A DNA stretch of 64,000 nt from Deinococcus aerius (GCF_002897375.1 NZ_BFAG01000006.1:72001-136000); one strand, 5' to 3'. Positions 42,137 through 55,938 are shown, numbered from the stretch's first letter. Notes: a model not told the origin generated them from the letters alone. Program-made: numbers and translations.

Positions 42137-44302
42137 TTACCTCCTGAGCCACTCACTCAGCTCGTCCAGGTCGTCGGGCACGTCGTCCCCGTTCATGGGG
42201 GCCATAAAGGCGCGGGCTTCGGCGCTGGGCACCGGGAGGGGGGCGGGGTTCACGGCGTCCAGCCGCGCGCGGGCGGCGGGCAGCACGGGACGCACGACCT
42301 GCTCGGGCAGGGCGGCGGCGAGCGATCCGGCGACAGTGACGGCCGGGTCGAAGAGGTCTTTGCGCAGCGCGTCCACCTGGGCGAGCTGCTCGGCGGCGGC
42401 GAGGCGGTTGGCGCGGCGCTGGGCGGCGGCCTCCACCGAGTCTGCGACGGTGGGGGCGGGGACGAGGCTCCCGATCACCTGGAAGCGGCCCTGCCGGTCC
42501 CTCCACGCCACCGAGCGGCTGGCCTCGCCCAGGGCGAAGGGCTCGCGCAGGGTGAGCACGGTCTGCCCCCGGTACTGGGCCAGACGCCCGTTCGGCGTGG
42601 TCCACAGGGTTTTCCCCAGCATCACGGTCCCGTCCGGCCGCACGACGCGCTCCTCCCAACGGGCAAACAGCAGTTGCAGTTCGTGGGGGTCGAAGTCGAT
42701 CAGCGTGGAGGCGGGCGCGGTCCCGGTGAAGTGCTGGGTGCGGGTCAGGCCATGCACGACCGTCTCGTGGTAGTCCACGATCAACCACTTCAGGACCGTC
42801 TCCTGGTACTCGGAAAGAGTCATCAGGCGGTCGCGCGCCCCCACCAGCCGCCCGCCCTCGGCCCACTTCAAGGTGTTGCGGTAGAGCCGCCGCAGCTCCT
42901 CGTTGGAGCGGTCCTTCGCGTTCTCGCCGCAGTACCCGATGAGGCCGCGCTCCAACCCGTGCAAGGTGCCGAAGAAGCGTTCCACCTTGCCGCGCGTGTG
43001 GCTCACCCGGGGCCGCGAGTGGATGATCTCCATGCCCAGGCCGCCCACGATGCGGTGGAAGTGCTCGGACTTGTAGGTTTTGCCGTTGTCGATGTAGAGC
43101 CGCCGGGCGACGCCGAACATCGGCCAGCGCTCGGCGAGCGGGCCCTGCTTGCGCACCAGGGCGCGGGCGAGCACGAGGTCGGCCTGCTCCTGGTCCTCGC
43201 GGCGGCTGAAGGCGATGCCCATGATGCAGCCGGAATAAACGTCGATCACGACCTGCACGCGCGGGCGGTAGATCGTCCCGGCCTCGGGGTCGTAGACCAT
43301 CACGTCGCAGCGGGTCATGTCCATCTGCCACAGGTCGTTCGCATGGGCGGCGAGCACCTGCCCCGTGTAGGTCCGCAGGTATTCCTTGCGCCGGTCGGCG
43401 TCCGCGAAGAGCAGCCGCAGGGTGGGATGGTCGAGCATCTCCTGCTTGATGGCCTGCACCGTGGCGGCCGAGATGGGGATGACCCGCCCGTTCCGGCGCG
43501 GCACGTGGGCGAGGTCGGGCACGGCCCGCAGCACGGTGCGGTGGATCAGCCGCACGGGCGCGGTGGGCGGGTTGCTCACCAGGGCCGCGCGCACGACCTG
43601 CACGAGTTCCGGCGGGAGCCGGTGGCCGCCCTTGTCGGCGCGGGGGGCAGTCCCCATCACGCGCGAGAGTTCACCCAGGCCGCCACGCTCAAACGCCTCG
43701 GCCCAGCGACGCACCGTGCGGGCAGTCACGCCCTTCTCCCCGGCGAGGCGCTGGGTCGCGGCGCTGCGGCCCGCCGTACCCTTCCGCTCCCGCAGGATCG
43801 GGAGGAGTTCGGCGTGCAGGCTGTTGGCCGCGTCGAGGTCACCCAGGGTGATCGGGGCTGTGGGCTCCGGGGTGGCCGGGAGGAGGTCGAGGGCCTGGGC
43901 TGTCGGTGGGAGGGGGGCTGCGACCGACACCAAATCTGTCGGTCGCAGCTTGGACACAGAATTTACGGCAGACGGTAGTTTCTCGCGCTGAGACGAAGAC
44001 GAGGGGCTGTGTCGGTCACAGGTTGGCGTGTCGGTCTGAGGTGTCGGTGACAGGGGGCTGCGACCGACACGCGCCGCGAGTTCGGCCGTGAGCGCCCAGC
44101 CAAGAGATGACGGGTCGATGTACTTCACCCGCTTGCCCCCACCGCCCCCCTCACGGCGTTCGGTGACCACCTCGGCGTACACGAGTTCACCCCGCTCGCG
44201 GAGCCTGCGTTCGATGGTACGGGTGCTCACGGTAAAGGCGGTGGCACACTCGGCCACACTCAGGAGCCATGCCTTTCGCTGCCTGCTGAAAATGGGACTC
44301 AT
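42137..44302 (-). CDS. MuA/TniA-like DDE transposase
   Basis: A 721-residue transposase. N-terminal HTH-like region (about 12-40), a low-complexity linker (about 80-150), a second HTH-like domain (about 180-215), then an RNase H-like core: D328 in W-Q-M-D-M, D405 in Y-I-D-N-G and E441 in G-K-V-E-R, 35 residues apart (DD35E). C-terminal part about 500-700 carries beta-barrel-like and basic regions. It recognises the end repeats and drives replicative transposition and integration. ATG 44302 follows GGAG and overlaps the Ner-like stop (ATGA). A dense cluster of TGTCGGTC repeats lies within the linker-coding part. Confidence 0.93.
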   Translation of the reverse strand: MSPIFSRQRKAWLLSVAECATAFTVSTRTIERRLRERGELVYAEVVTERREGGGGGKRVKYIDPSSLGWALTAELAARVGRSPLSPTPQTDTPTCDRHSPSSSSQREKLPSAVNSVSKLRPTDLVSVAAPLPPTAQALDLLPATPEPTAPITLGDLDAANSLHAELLPILRERKGTAGRSAATQRLAGEKGVTARTVRRWAEAFERGGLGELSRVMGTAPRADKGGHRLPPELVQVVRAALVSNPPTAPVRLIHRTVLRAVPDLAHVPRRNGRVIPISAATVQAIKQEMLDHPTLRLLFADADRRKEYLRTYTGQVLAAHANDLWQMDMTRCDVMVYDPEAGTIYRPRVQVVIDVYSGCIMGIAFSRREDQEQADLVLARALVRKQGPLAERWPMFGVARRLYIDNGKTYKSEHFHRIVGGLGMEIIHSRPRVSHTRGKVERFFGTLHGLERGLIGYCGENAKDRSNEELRRLYRNTLKWAEGGRLVGARDRLMTLSEYQETVLKWLIVDYHETVVHGLTRTQHFTGTAPASTLIDFDPHELQLLFARWEERVVRPDGTVMLGKTLWTTPNGRLAQYRGQTVLTLREPFALGEASRSVAWRDRQGRFQVIGSLVPAPTVADSVEAAAQRRANRLAAAEQLAQVDALRKDLFDPAVTVAGSLAAALPEQVVRPVLPAARARLDAVNPAPLPVPSAEARAFMAPMNGDDVPDDLDELSEWLRR
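43901..44070. repeat. Cluster of TGTCGGTC repeats within the transposase gene
   Basis: Sites: 43922-43929 (inverted), 43937-43944, 44010-44017, 44029-44036 and 44062-44069 (inverted) match TGTCGGTC exactly; 43901-43908 and 44042-44049 match at 7 of 8. The first two form a 13-bp perfect palindrome (43917-43929/43937-43949). The 18-base block at 43913-43930 recurs at 44053-44070. The sites fall in different reading frames and both orientations, so the repetition is at DNA level. Confidence 0.75.
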
Positions 44303-44544
44303 GACGCTCCGGTGACTGACTTTTCAGACGGACTGTCAACATAAGTGGACTCCCCTTGCAAAAATTTTTTGCTGACGCGAAGAGCTTTTGCCAGGCCGGT
44401 AGCCGCCGTAACGCTCAGCCGCTGTCCCCGCTTACCGGAGATCAAATAGCTGATGTACTGCGGGGAAAGGCCGCTTTTCTGGGCCAGTTCGCGCTGCGAA
44501 AGGCCCAACTCGCGGCGGCGGCGGTCGATCTGATCCCCCAGCAT
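44299..44544 (-). CDS. Ner/Cro-like HTH regulator of the early operon
   Basis: An 81-residue XRE-type protein. The HTH is clear: L-S-Q-R-E-L-A-Q-K-S-G-L-S-P-Q-Y-I-S-Y-L-I-S-G-K-R (about 15-39). It is the first gene of the early operon, divergent from the repressor, behind a strong ribosome-binding site (AAAGGAGGCAC). It probably turns down early transcription after induction, like Ner in Mu. An operator-like site (44336-44349) lies inside the gene. Confidence 0.88.
   Translation of the reverse strand: MLGDQIDRRRRELGLSQRELAQKSGLSPQYISYLISGKRGQRLSVTAATGLAKALRVSKKFLQGESTYVDSPSEKSVTGAS
44336..44349. promoter_or_regulatory. Operator-like site inside the Ner-like gene
   Basis: TCAACATAAGTGGA matches the perfect palindromic operator TCCACTTAAGTGGA at 12 of 14 positions. 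It lies about 230 bases from the main operator cluster, so repressor could loop between them. Confidence 0.5.
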
Positions 44545-44561
44545 GTGCCTCCTTTCCGGTC

Positions 44562-44590
44562 AGTATCGTCCACTTAAGTGGATTTTGCAA
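44562..44590 (-). promoter_or_regulatory. Early promoter of the prophage
   Basis: Minus strand: -35 TTGCAA (44590-44585), a 17-base spacer, -10 GATACT (44567-44562). The palindromic operator at 44569-44582 sits in the spacer, so bound repressor would block RNA polymerase. It drives the Ner-like gene, transposase, MuB-like gene and downstream early genes. Confidence 0.75.
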
Positions 44591-44626
44591 TCCACGGATG
44601 TGGACAAACGTGTACTCTTAAGTGGA
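44569..44626. promoter_or_regulatory. Three repressor operators phased at 22 bp
   Basis: O1 TCCACTTAAGTGGA (44569-44582) is a perfect palindrome. O2 TCCACGGATGTGGA (44591-44604) keeps both half-sites. O3 TACTCTTAAGTGGA (44613-44626) matches O1 at 12 of 14 and overlaps the repressor -10 and start. Start-to-start distances are 22 and 22 bases, about two helical turns, so repressor dimers could bind on one face. Confidence 0.75.
44613..44618 (+). promoter_or_regulatory. Repressor promoter -10 (leaderless)
   Basis: TACTCT lies 9 bases before ATG 44628, without a ribosome-binding site, inside operator O3. Repressor binding there would give negative autoregulation. Confidence 0.5.
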
Positions 44627-44627
44627 C

Positions 44628-45323
44628 ATGACGAAGCGGGGGAAGCGGTCAGATATTGCGGCGATGAGGGGGCCGATCAACGGGCTTATCGCCGAGCAGA
44701 TGCGGCGAAAGGGGATAGTGAATCTGCGCGACTTCGCCGACTACGCTGATGTGAGTCGCGCAACGGTATATGACCTTGTGCGCGGCCGGAGCACGGTCAA
44801 TGGCGCCTGGATGAAGCCCAGCCTGGACACCCTCACCAAGCTCGCCACAGCCCTAGAAAGGCCCACTCACGAACTCCTGTACCTCATCGACCCGGACGCA
44901 CCCGGTGCCAACATCCCCCTAGCGGCCGAGGTCGCGCAGGTGCCGGTCGCCATCGCGGGCCGTGCTGGAGCGGGACCGGACCAGCTCCAAGCGCTAGAGG
45001 GCCACACCTACGTCGAGAGCGAGTTCACCCGGGGCCGCGATTTGATCGCCTTTCGCATTGAAGGGGACTCAATGGCCGGGGGCAGGCACCCCATCTACCA
45101 GGACGACCTGGTGATCGTGGACCGCAAGCTCCAGGGCGAGGTCAACAACGCCGTGGTCGCCCGCCTTGTCAACGACGGCTACGTGTGCAAACGCCTGCGC
45201 CCGGGCAACATCCTCGACTCGACCAACGCCGATTTCACCGACCCGGAACTGGCGGTCATCACGCCCGACCGGATCGAGGAAGTGGTGGGCAAGGTCGTGC
45301 GGATCATCCACACGGACCTCTGA
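44628..45323 (+). CDS. Phage repressor, HTH plus S24 (LexA/CI-type) peptidase domain
   Basis: A 231-residue lysogeny repressor. N-terminal HTH about 32-53 (L-R-D-F-A-D-Y-A-D-V-S-R-A-T-V-Y-D-L-V), linker with A-G pairs at about 110-116 that could be the cleavage site, and a C-terminal S24 domain with catalytic Ser148 in G-D-S-M and Lys188 in V-C-K-R. It probably blocks the early promoter and may be inactivated by RecA-stimulated self-cleavage after DNA damage. ATG 44628 was chosen because TACTCT lies 9 bases upstream; a GTG at 44622 is an alternative. It is transcribed divergently from the early operon, as in Mu. Confidence 0.9.
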   Translation: MTKRGKRSDIAAMRGPINGLIAEQMRRKGIVNLRDFADYADVSRATVYDLVRGRSTVNGAWMKPSLDTLTKLATALERPTHELLYLIDPDAPGANIPLAAEVAQVPVAIAGRAGAGPDQLQALEGHTYVESEFTRGRDLIAFRIEGDSMAGGRHPIYQDDLVIVDRKLQGEVNNAVVARLVNDGYVCKRLRPGNILDSTNADFTDPELAVITPDRIEEVVGKVVRIIHTDL

Positions 45324-45324
45324 C

Positions 45325-45339
45325 CGTGGACATGGAATT
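45325..45339. repeat. Internal end-type repeat
   Basis: CGTGGACATGGAATT begins two bases after the repressor stop codon. It shares CGTGGACA with the sites at both prophage ends and could be an accessory transposase site about 200 bases inside the end. Confidence 0.55.
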
Positions 45340-45491
45340 CTTGGCAGCGCCGCCTGGCCCCTCCGTTTCACCCAGCCCACCAGGTTCCACCCGAGTCCTG
45401 AACAACCGGAACGCGCCCTGATGAAAATGCCGTGTAGGGCGCGTTCGCTGCGGTTGATGTCTCGGCTCGTGCCGGTGGGTTCCGGTTGTTC
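45340..45491. other. Non-coding stretch between repressor and prophage end
   Basis: I see no supported gene here; the open frames are short and lack start signals. It separates the inner site (45325) from the end-proximal sites and may hold binding sites for bending proteins. Confidence 0.5.
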
Positions 45492-45530
45492 CGTGGACAT
45501 GGAAGCGAGCTCTAGATGGACACGTAGTTT
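45492..45530. repeat. End-type repeats at the repressor-side prophage terminus
   Basis: CGTGGACATGGAA (45492-45504) and TGGACACGTAGTTT (45517-45530) correspond to the AATTACGTGTCCACG-type sites at the other end (read in inverted orientation). The outer one starts 11 bases from the ACA terminus; the opposite end has its first site 12 bases in. These are probable transposase-binding sites. Confidence 0.75.
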
Positions 45531-45541
45531 CTAAAACAACA

Positions 45542-45546
45542 GTAGC
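45542..45546. repeat. Right copy of 5-bp target-site duplication (GTAGC)
   Basis: Immediately follows the terminal ACA and matches 6824-6828. Removing the prophage plus one copy would restore ddl followed by 59 bases and the TetR gene. Confidence 0.88.
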
Positions 45547-45605
45547 CCGGCCAATGTACCCCGCCTTACAGCCAGCCGCCTGAGTTATCAAGTATCTCCT
45601 CACTT

Positions 45606-46199
<594 letters not shown>

Positions 46200-46265
46200 G
46201 CGCGTCCCCTGGCCGAGTAAGTAAGTCCTGACTCGCTAATCCTCCCCCTTCTCCCGAGGTTCCCC

Positions 46266-47714
46266 ATGCGTTCCCCCCCCTTGTTGCTGCTCCTCTCGCT
46301 GGCGCTGCTCGCTCCCCCGGCATCGGCGCAGTCCACCGCACAGGCCACGCCGTCACCCGCCCAGTCGGCTCCCGAGGCGGCCCCCACTCCCCTCACCCTG
46401 GCCCAGACCCTGGCGAGATTGGGCGGGAGCCCCGGCTGGCGCAGCGCCGACCTCCAGTTCCGGTGGGCGGAGCTGGCACTCGACAGCGCGCGGGCGCGGG
46501 CCGGGCTGAACGTGACGGTGGGCGTGGACGCGAGCGCCGTGAAGGTTCCCGTGAGGAGCGGGGAGCCCACGCTGGGGGCGACGGTCACGGCACAGGTGGC
46601 GGCGAGCGTCCTGCCCTGGTCCCCGGCGCTGGAGGCGGTTCGCAGCGCCGAGCGCGACCTGGCCCGGGCGGGGGCGGAGCGGCGGGCGGCTCAGCTCAGC
46701 GCCGCCGTGAACGCCGTCCAGGCGTACTACGCGGCCCGGAACGCGGCGGCGAACCTCGCGCTGGCGGGGGAACAGCTCGCCCTGGCCGAGCGGCAACTCG
46801 CGGTGGCGCAGGCGCAGCGGACGGCGGGCACCCTGCCGCCCGAGGGGCTGCTCGCCCGCCAGGCGGCCCTCGACGACGCGCGGGCGGCGCAGCGGCAGGC
46901 GCGGGCGAACGTGGACCTCGCGGCGCGGTCGCTGGCGAACCTGCTGGGGGGCGCCGTGACCCTGCCCGCCGATCCCGCCGCCTTCAGCCCCCTGCCCGCG
47001 GCGCCCGGGGACCCGGGACCGCTGGACGCGCTGGTGGCCCGCGCCCTCACGGGTCGCCCTGAAGTCACCCGTGCCCAGAACGACCTCTCGGACGCGCGGG
47101 CGCGGGTGCAGGCGGCGGGGCTCGACGCCCGGCTCCCCGACCTCACCGCAAGCGTGCAGTACGGCGAACTCGCGGGGGCGCAGGGGACGGCGGGGCGCGT
47201 GGTCGGCGCGAGCCTGAACGCGAAGACGGGCGTGCTCGCCGGGCAGGTCAGCGTGCCGTTACGAAACGCTGGCGAGCGGCCAACCGGGCTGGCCCTGGGG
47301 CTGAGCGGCTCCTTCCCGGTCATCGGGGGCGGAAAGGGCACGGCCCTCGCCTCCGCCGAGGTGGGCGTGCAGGCGGCGACGCTCGCCCTGGAGACGACTC
47401 AGCAGAGCGTGGACCTGGAGGTGCGGCAGCGGTACGCCGACCTCCAGAGCGCCCGGGACTCCGTGAGCAGTGCCCAGAGTGGCCTGACCCGGGCACAGGC
47501 GGCGCTGACGACCGCGCAGGCCCGGCTGGGGGCGGGTCTCGTCACCGAACTCGACGTGCAATCCGCCCAGCTCGGTGTGGCCCAGGCGCAGCTCGCCCTC
47601 GACAACGCCGTGGTGAACGCTTACCTCGCCTCGCTCCGGCTGGCCCAGAGCACCACCGACCTCGACCCCACGCTCCTGACTCCCCCAACCCCCGCCCCGG
47701 AGGCCCGCCCATGA
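46266..47714 (+). CDS. TolC-family outer membrane efflux protein
   Basis: A 482-residue protein with a signal peptide (R-S-P-P then a Leu-rich core, cleavage near A-S-A-Q) and two OEP repeats: helices with R-A-G-L-N-V-T-V-G and [19 protein letters not shown], and a second set ending [22 protein letters not shown]. This is the trimeric outer membrane channel. It has a GAGG site before the ATG and its end overlaps the next gene by 4 bases (ATGA). Confidence 0.9.
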   Translation: MRSPPLLLLLSLALLAPPASAQSTAQATPSPAQSAPEAAPTPLTLAQTLARLGGSPGWRSADLQFRWAELALDSARARAGLNVTVGVDASAVKVPVRSGEPTLGATVTAQVAASVLPWSPALEAVRSAERDLARAGAERRAAQLSAAVNAVQAYYAARNAAANLALAGEQLALAERQLAVAQAQRTAGTLPPEGLLARQAALDDARAAQRQARANVDLAARSLANLLGGAVTLPADPAAFSPLPAAPGDPGPLDALVARALTGRPEVTRAQNDLSDARARVQAAGLDARLPDLTASVQYGELAGAQGTAGRVVGASLNAKTGVLAGQVSVPLRNAGERPTGLALGLSGSFPVIGGGKGTALASAEVGVQAATLALETTQQSVDLEVRQRYADLQSARDSVSSAQSGLTRAQAALTTAQARLGAGLVTELDVQSAQLGVAQAQLALDNAVVNAYLASLRLAQSTTDLDPTLLTPPTPAPEARP

Positions 47715-48748
47715 ACCGCCTTGCCCTCGCGCTCGCCCTGACCCTCGCCGCTCCCCCCGCGCTCGCGCAGGCGGTGACGCTGACCCTGCCTGGCGCGGTG
47801 GCCCGCGCCCTCGCCACCGGCCCCGACGTGACGACCGCCCGCGCCAACCTGCAAAAGGCGCAGGCCACCCTCCGGGCCGCGCAGGCCGACCCCACCTCTA
47901 TCATCACCACCCTGACCCAGGCGCAGCAGGGGGCCGCCGCCGCCGCCGCCACGCTGGCGGGCACCAAGCTCAACGTCGCGCAGACGGTGATCAACCAGTA
48001 CCTCGCCGCGTTTGAGGGAGCCGGGTCCGTGACCCTGAACGAGGCGCAGGTGCGGCTTGACGAGCGCAACCTCCAGATCGCCCAGGCCCGGCTGCGGGCG
48101 CGCGTCGCCACCCAGCTCGACGTGAACCGCGCGCAGACCAGCCTGAACCAGAACCGCCAGGAACTCGCCAATGCCCGCGCCCAGCTTCCCGTGCTGGAGG
48201 CGCAGCTCGCCCGCACCCTCGGATTGAATACGGGGACCGACCTGCGCCTCGCCTCGCCACCCACTCCGCCGAAGCTGAGCCTGACGCTCGCGGCGCTCCA
48301 GAGCGGGCTGGAGGGGCGTCTGCCCACCCTCGTGCAGGCGTCCCAGGCGGCCGAGTTCGCCGCCCTCCAGGTGCGCCTGGCGGACAACGACTACACGCCC
48401 GTCCGCACCCTTCAGGATGCCCGGGTGGCGCTGGAGAACGCCCGCCGCAACCTGGAGGGCGCGCAGCGGGCCGCGAACACCGGCGTGCGCGACGCCTACC
48501 GCGCGGTGCAGGACGCCCAGGAACGGGTGGACCTCGCCCGGCAGAGCCTCGCCAACGCGCAGACCAGCCTGACCCAGGCGCAGGCCCGCCTGAAGGCCGG
48601 GACCGCCGCCGCCGTCGAGGTGCAGCAGGCCCAGGTGCAGGCCCAGCAGGCCAGCTTCGCGGTGACCCAGGCCCAGGACAACCTCTGGCGGTCGCTCGCC
48701 GCGCTCTCGGTGGCCTCAGGCACCGACGTGACCGGACTGGTGAGGTGA
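47711..48748 (+). CDS. Second TolC-family protein (short)
   Basis: A 345-residue protein with a signal peptide (M-N-R-L then A-L-A-L-A-L-T-L, cleavage near A-L-A-Q). It has long amphipathic helices with [24 protein letters not shown] and a later repeat with [23 protein letters not shown]. It is shorter than typical TolC proteins (about 420-480). It is related to the preceding gene, and both may assemble with the same pump. Confidence 0.82.
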   Translation: MNRLALALALTLAAPPALAQAVTLTLPGAVARALATGPDVTTARANLQKAQATLRAAQADPTSIITTLTQAQQGAAAAAATLAGTKLNVAQTVINQYLAAFEGAGSVTLNEAQVRLDERNLQIAQARLRARVATQLDVNRAQTSLNQNRQELANARAQLPVLEAQLARTLGLNTGTDLRLASPPTPPKLSLTLAALQSGLEGRLPTLVQASQAAEFAALQVRLADNDYTPVRTLQDARVALENARRNLEGAQRAANTGVRDAYRAVQDAQERVDLARQSLANAQTSLTQAQARLKAGTAAAVEVQQAQVQAQQASFAVTQAQDNLWRSLAALSVASGTDVTGLVR

Positions 48749-50028
48749 GGGGGATGGCCCGCCGACTTCTTCCCCTGAGCCTGCTCCTGCTCCTCGCGGC
48801 CTGCTCGCCGGGTGGGGGGCAGGGGGGCGGGGGACAGACGCAGCCCCAGGCGTCCACCCCCACGGGCAACAACCTCGACGCCGCGCCCGCCAAGACCACC
48901 GCGCTCGCCGTGCGAACTCTTCCCGCGCGGCCAGGCACCCTGACGGTGGAGCGCACCCTCGCCGCGACCCTGCGCGCCGCCCGCGACAGCAACGTGGCCG
49001 CCCAGACGAGCGGCACCGTGACCAAGCTCCTCGCCGACGAGGGCGACCGGGTCCGCGCCGGGCAGGTCGTCGTGCAGCTCGACGACACCGGGGCGCGGCA
49101 GGCGCTCGAAAACGCCCGGCTTCAGGTCCGGCAGGCGCAGATCAACCTCGACCAGACCCGCACGAACACCGGGCAGGCGACCGCCTCGCTTCAGGCCGCC
49201 GTCCAGGCTGCCGAGGCGAGCCTTCAGAAGGCGCGACAGGACGCCCAGAGTGCGGCGGACCTCTACCGGCTGGGCGGGATCAGCCAAGCGGACCTCACCG
49301 CCGCTCGCAGCGCCCAGGCGCAGGCGGAGAGTGCCCTCGCCCAGGCCCGCAACAACCTCGCGCAGAACGGTCGGGGGGGGCAGGGGAGCCTCGCCCTGCT
49401 CCAGGCGCAACTGGAGTCTGCCCAGGCGGGCGTGCGCCAGGCCGAGGAGAACCTGACGCGGACGGGCGTGAAGGCCCCCTTCGCGGGCGTGGTCGTGTCG
49501 CTCGCCGTGGAGGTCGGGGAGTTCGCCGGGCAGGGGAGCCCCGTCTTCCGGTTGGTAGACCCCGGCACCCTCAAGGCGACCTTCAACGTGACCCCGCAGG
49601 ACGCGCGGGCGTTGACCCCTGGCACCGGGCTCAACCTCGACTACGGCGGCCAGACCTACCTCGCCGTCGTGCAGGACGCGACCGGTGTGGCGGGGAGCGA
49701 CCGTCTGGTGCCCGTCACCGCGCGGGTGGAGGGCGGCGGGAAAACCCTCCCCGTGGGCGGCAGCGCGCAGGTCCGCTACCGGGCGACCCTGGGGAGTGGC
49801 GTGCTCGTCCCCAGCGGGGCGGTGCAGACTGACGGCGGCGAGAACGCGGTGTACGTCGCTGAAGGGGGGGTGGCCCGCCAGGTGCCCGTCACCGTCGTCG
49901 CCGAGGCGCAGGGTCGGGTCGCCGTGCGCGGCCTGAACACCGGGGCACAGGTGATCTCGCCCGTGCCGCCCAGCCTGCAAGACGGGGCGAGGGTCCGGGC
50001 CACACCTGGGGGAGGGGAGGCGCCGTGA
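48745..50028 (+). CDS. RND efflux periplasmic adaptor (membrane fusion protein), lipoprotein
   Basis: A 427-residue protein. The N-terminus is a lipoprotein signal (L-L-L-L-A-A-C). A lipoyl/coiled-coil hairpin follows ([18 protein letters not shown] then long helices about 110-215) and a second half-lipoyl with [11 protein letters not shown]. Two beta-barrel-like domains complete the HlyD layout. It links the inner-membrane RND pump to the TolC-like channel. GTG 48745 overlaps the previous stop; ATG 48754 is an alternative. Confidence 0.88.
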   Translation: MRGMARRLLPLSLLLLLAACSPGGGQGGGGQTQPQASTPTGNNLDAAPAKTTALAVRTLPARPGTLTVERTLAATLRAARDSNVAAQTSGTVTKLLADEGDRVRAGQVVVQLDDTGARQALENARLQVRQAQINLDQTRTNTGQATASLQAAVQAAEASLQKARQDAQSAADLYRLGGISQADLTAARSAQAQAESALAQARNNLAQNGRGGQGSLALLQAQLESAQAGVRQAEENLTRTGVKAPFAGVVVSLAVEVGEFAGQGSPVFRLVDPGTLKATFNVTPQDARALTPGTGLNLDYGGQTYLAVVQDATGVAGSDRLVPVTARVEGGGKTLPVGGSAQVRYRATLGSGVLVPSGAVQTDGGENAVYVAEGGVARQVPVTVVAEAQGRVAVRGLNTGAQVISPVPPSLQDGARVRATPGGGEAP

Positions 50029-50149
50029 ACATGCCGGAGGGCCCTTCGTTCCGGGAACCCGGTCCCTTCCCCTGCCCAGCTCCGCAGCCCTGCAAGCTCC
50101 TTCCGTTGGGAACGCTCCCCGAACCGCCCCGGAGCGCCCTGGGGACGCC

Positions 50150-53575
<3,426 letters not shown>

Positions 53576-53591
53576 CGGGGGCGGGCGAGCC

Positions 53592-53777
53592 TCAGCGGGG
53601 ACGGGACCTCTCCTGTCCCCGCTCCCTTTCCCGCCGGATGGCCTCGCGCTCGAAGAGCCACGACTGGAGTTCCAGCTCCCGCTGCCTGGCCCGCTCGGCC
53701 TGCGCCCGCACCCGGTCCAGCAGTTCCTGGAGAGTCCAGCTATTCCAAGGGGCACCGATCAACCCACCGTCATTCAC
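53592..53777 (-). CDS. Small charged protein, unknown function
   Basis: A 61-residue protein from GTG 53777. It has a helical, Glu/Arg-rich C-terminus (R-A-Q-A-E-R-A-R-Q-R-E-L-E-L-Q-S-W). A purine-rich GGGGGG precedes the start. It is convergent with the RND gene and overlaps a hairpin. Weak evidence; plausible but not certain as a gene. Confidence 0.45.
   Translation of the reverse strand: MNDGGLIGAPWNSWTLQELLDRVRAQAERARQRELELQSWLFEREAIRRERERGQERSRPR
53595..53622. terminator. Hairpin after RND pump gene
   Basis: GCGGGGACGGG (53595-53605) pairs with CCTGTCCCCGC (53612-53622), 11 bp with one G-T pair, 6-base loop. It lies 20 bases past the RND stop and is followed by TCCCTTTCCC. Confidence 0.55.
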
Positions 53778-53974
53778 CCCCCCAGTTTGACGAGTGGGGC
53801 TGACGAAAGCCGCAAGTTTTGTTACTCGGCGTTAACCCGGCGGGGTCCCCCCCTTTCCGGCTCCACCCCACAACTTTTACTAAAGACCGCCCCAGCCGGG
53901 CGCGCCTAGAATGCCTTCCAGACCACGCGAGAAGCCCTGAGCCGCCCCGTGCGCGGCCGGACGAGGGAGTGACT

Positions 53975-54826
<852 letters not shown>

Positions 54827-54877
54827 GGCCGTCCCGCCTCTCACCCACCTCGCCCGGCGCTCCGCTTTTATAGGGCC

Positions 54878-55594
54878 ATGCCCACCCCTGCCCGCCCCCG
54901 ACCCCAGCCTGCCTGGACGGTCGGGGGCGTTCCCGTGCGGCTCAAACGCAGCGCCCGGCGCCGCACCGTGACCCTGCGGGTGCAGCCCGGCGCGGTGACC
55001 GTTCATGCCCCGGCGCGCACGCCCCTCGACCTGATCCAGGCCTTCGTCGAGGCCAAACGCGGCTGGGCGGAGGGCCACCTCGCCCGGTACGCGGCGCAGG
55101 CCATCCCTCCGGCCCCCCTCGCCGACGGCTCGCCCCTGCCCTTCTTCGGGGAAACGCTGGTGCTGCGGCTGGTGCCGGGGACGCGCGCTCCCGTGCGTCT
55201 CGGGCCGGAGTTGCATGTCTCCCCCGGCGACCCGGACACCCTCGCCCGCACGGTCGAGGCCTGGTACCGCCGCGCCGCCCTCCCCCGGTTGCGGGCGTTA
55301 ACGGAAGAGTATGCGGAAGCTCTGGGGGCACGGGACCGCTTGGGACAGGTCCGCCTCAGCCGCGCCCGCACCCGCTGGGGCAGTTGTACCGCTCGGGGTG
55401 ACATCCGGCTGCACTGGGCTCTGGCCCGCGCTCCCCGTGAGGTGGCCGCCTACGTCGCCCTGCACGAGGCCGCGCACCTCCTGGAGTTCAACCACTCGCC
55501 CCGCTACTGGGCCCATGTCTCGCACCTGATGCCCGACCACGCCCGCCAGCGGGCCTGGCTGAAGGAGCATGGGCAGACGCTGGCGCGGCTGTAG
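54878..55594 (+). CDS. YgjP-like (DUF45) zinc metallopeptidase
   Basis: A 238-residue protein. Residues about 165-215 show the family block R-W-G-S-C-T, then L-H-E-A-A-H (HExxH variant, 196-200) and N-H-S-P-R-Y-W (third zinc ligand His206). It starts 51 bases after the previous gene. No signal peptide; substrate unknown. Confidence 0.85.
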   Translation: MPTPARPRPQPAWTVGGVPVRLKRSARRRTVTLRVQPGAVTVHAPARTPLDLIQAFVEAKRGWAEGHLARYAAQAIPPAPLADGSPLPFFGETLVLRLVPGTRAPVRLGPELHVSPGDPDTLARTVEAWYRRAALPRLRALTEEYAEALGARDRLGQVRLSRARTRWGSCTARGDIRLHWALARAPREVAAYVALHEAAHLLEFNHSPRYWAHVSHLMPDHARQRAWLKEHGQTLARL

Positions 55595-55607
55595 CAGCGT
55601 GAGGGGT

Positions 55608-55820
55608 TTACATTGCGGGCATCGGAATCGGATTGGGCAGGCCCGGTGTGTCGGGATTGCTTGTCGGCGTGGGCTCCGGCATTCCGGGCAGATCCGGGTT
55701 CACGGGCGGGTCCATGATGGGGCCGGTGTCGTCGCCGCTCGGTAGCCGCTCGGGCATGGGCGCGGGTGTGTCGGTGGGTTCGGTGGCGGGGGCAGGCGGA
55801 CGGTCGTAAGGTCCGGTCAT
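55608..55820 (-). CDS. Small proline-rich protein
   Basis: A 70-residue protein starting at ATG 55820 behind a good GGAGGTAAC ribosome-binding site. It is almost entirely Pro, Thr, Asp, Glu and Met with no hydrophobic core ([13 protein letters not shown]), so it is probably intrinsically disordered. It ends 14 bases past the convergent metallopeptidase. No function recognised. Confidence 0.65.
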   Translation of the reverse strand: MTGPYDRPPAPATEPTDTPAPMPERLPSGDDTGPIMDPPVNPDLPGMPEPTPTSNPDTPGLPNPIPMPAM

Positions 55821-55938
55821 GGGTTACCTCCGGGGTAGGAATGGTGCAGTCTCGCCCGCCCATGCCCCGGGAACGCGAGAGGGGTGTGAAGAAACCTTCA
55901 CTTGCTCCCCAATTCAGGGGATAGGCCGGGGCGGTGAG

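Larger units (their letters stand above)
6829..45541. mobile_element. Complete Mu-like transposable prophage, 38,713 bp
   Basis: The boundaries rest on four signs seen in the sequence: TGT and ACA termini, a 5-bp flanking duplication, related 13-15-bp repeats starting 11-12 bases inside each end, and a continuous phage gene set between them. Genes run from the repressor/transposase end (right) to the tail/lysis end (left) on the minus strand, apart from the repressor. Recognised modules are repressor, Ner/Cro-like regulator, DDE transposase, MuB-like ATPase, terminase, portal, MuF-type protein, scaffold, capsid, tail genes and lysis. There is no site-specific integrase. Lack of a sheath suggests a siphovirus-like tail, as in B3/D3112 rather than Mu. 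No key gene is visibly broken, so it may be active. Confidence 0.93.

Noticed and set aside
40921..42156. A 411-residue minus-strand open frame covering the MuB-like gene
   Set aside because: Only its last 132 residues, starting at 41319, look like protein; the rest is out of frame with the clear AAA ATPase.
45547..45605. A strong TetR operator between the prophage and the TetR gene
   Set aside because: I could not find a convincing palindrome in the 59 bases; only weak promoter-like hexamers are present.
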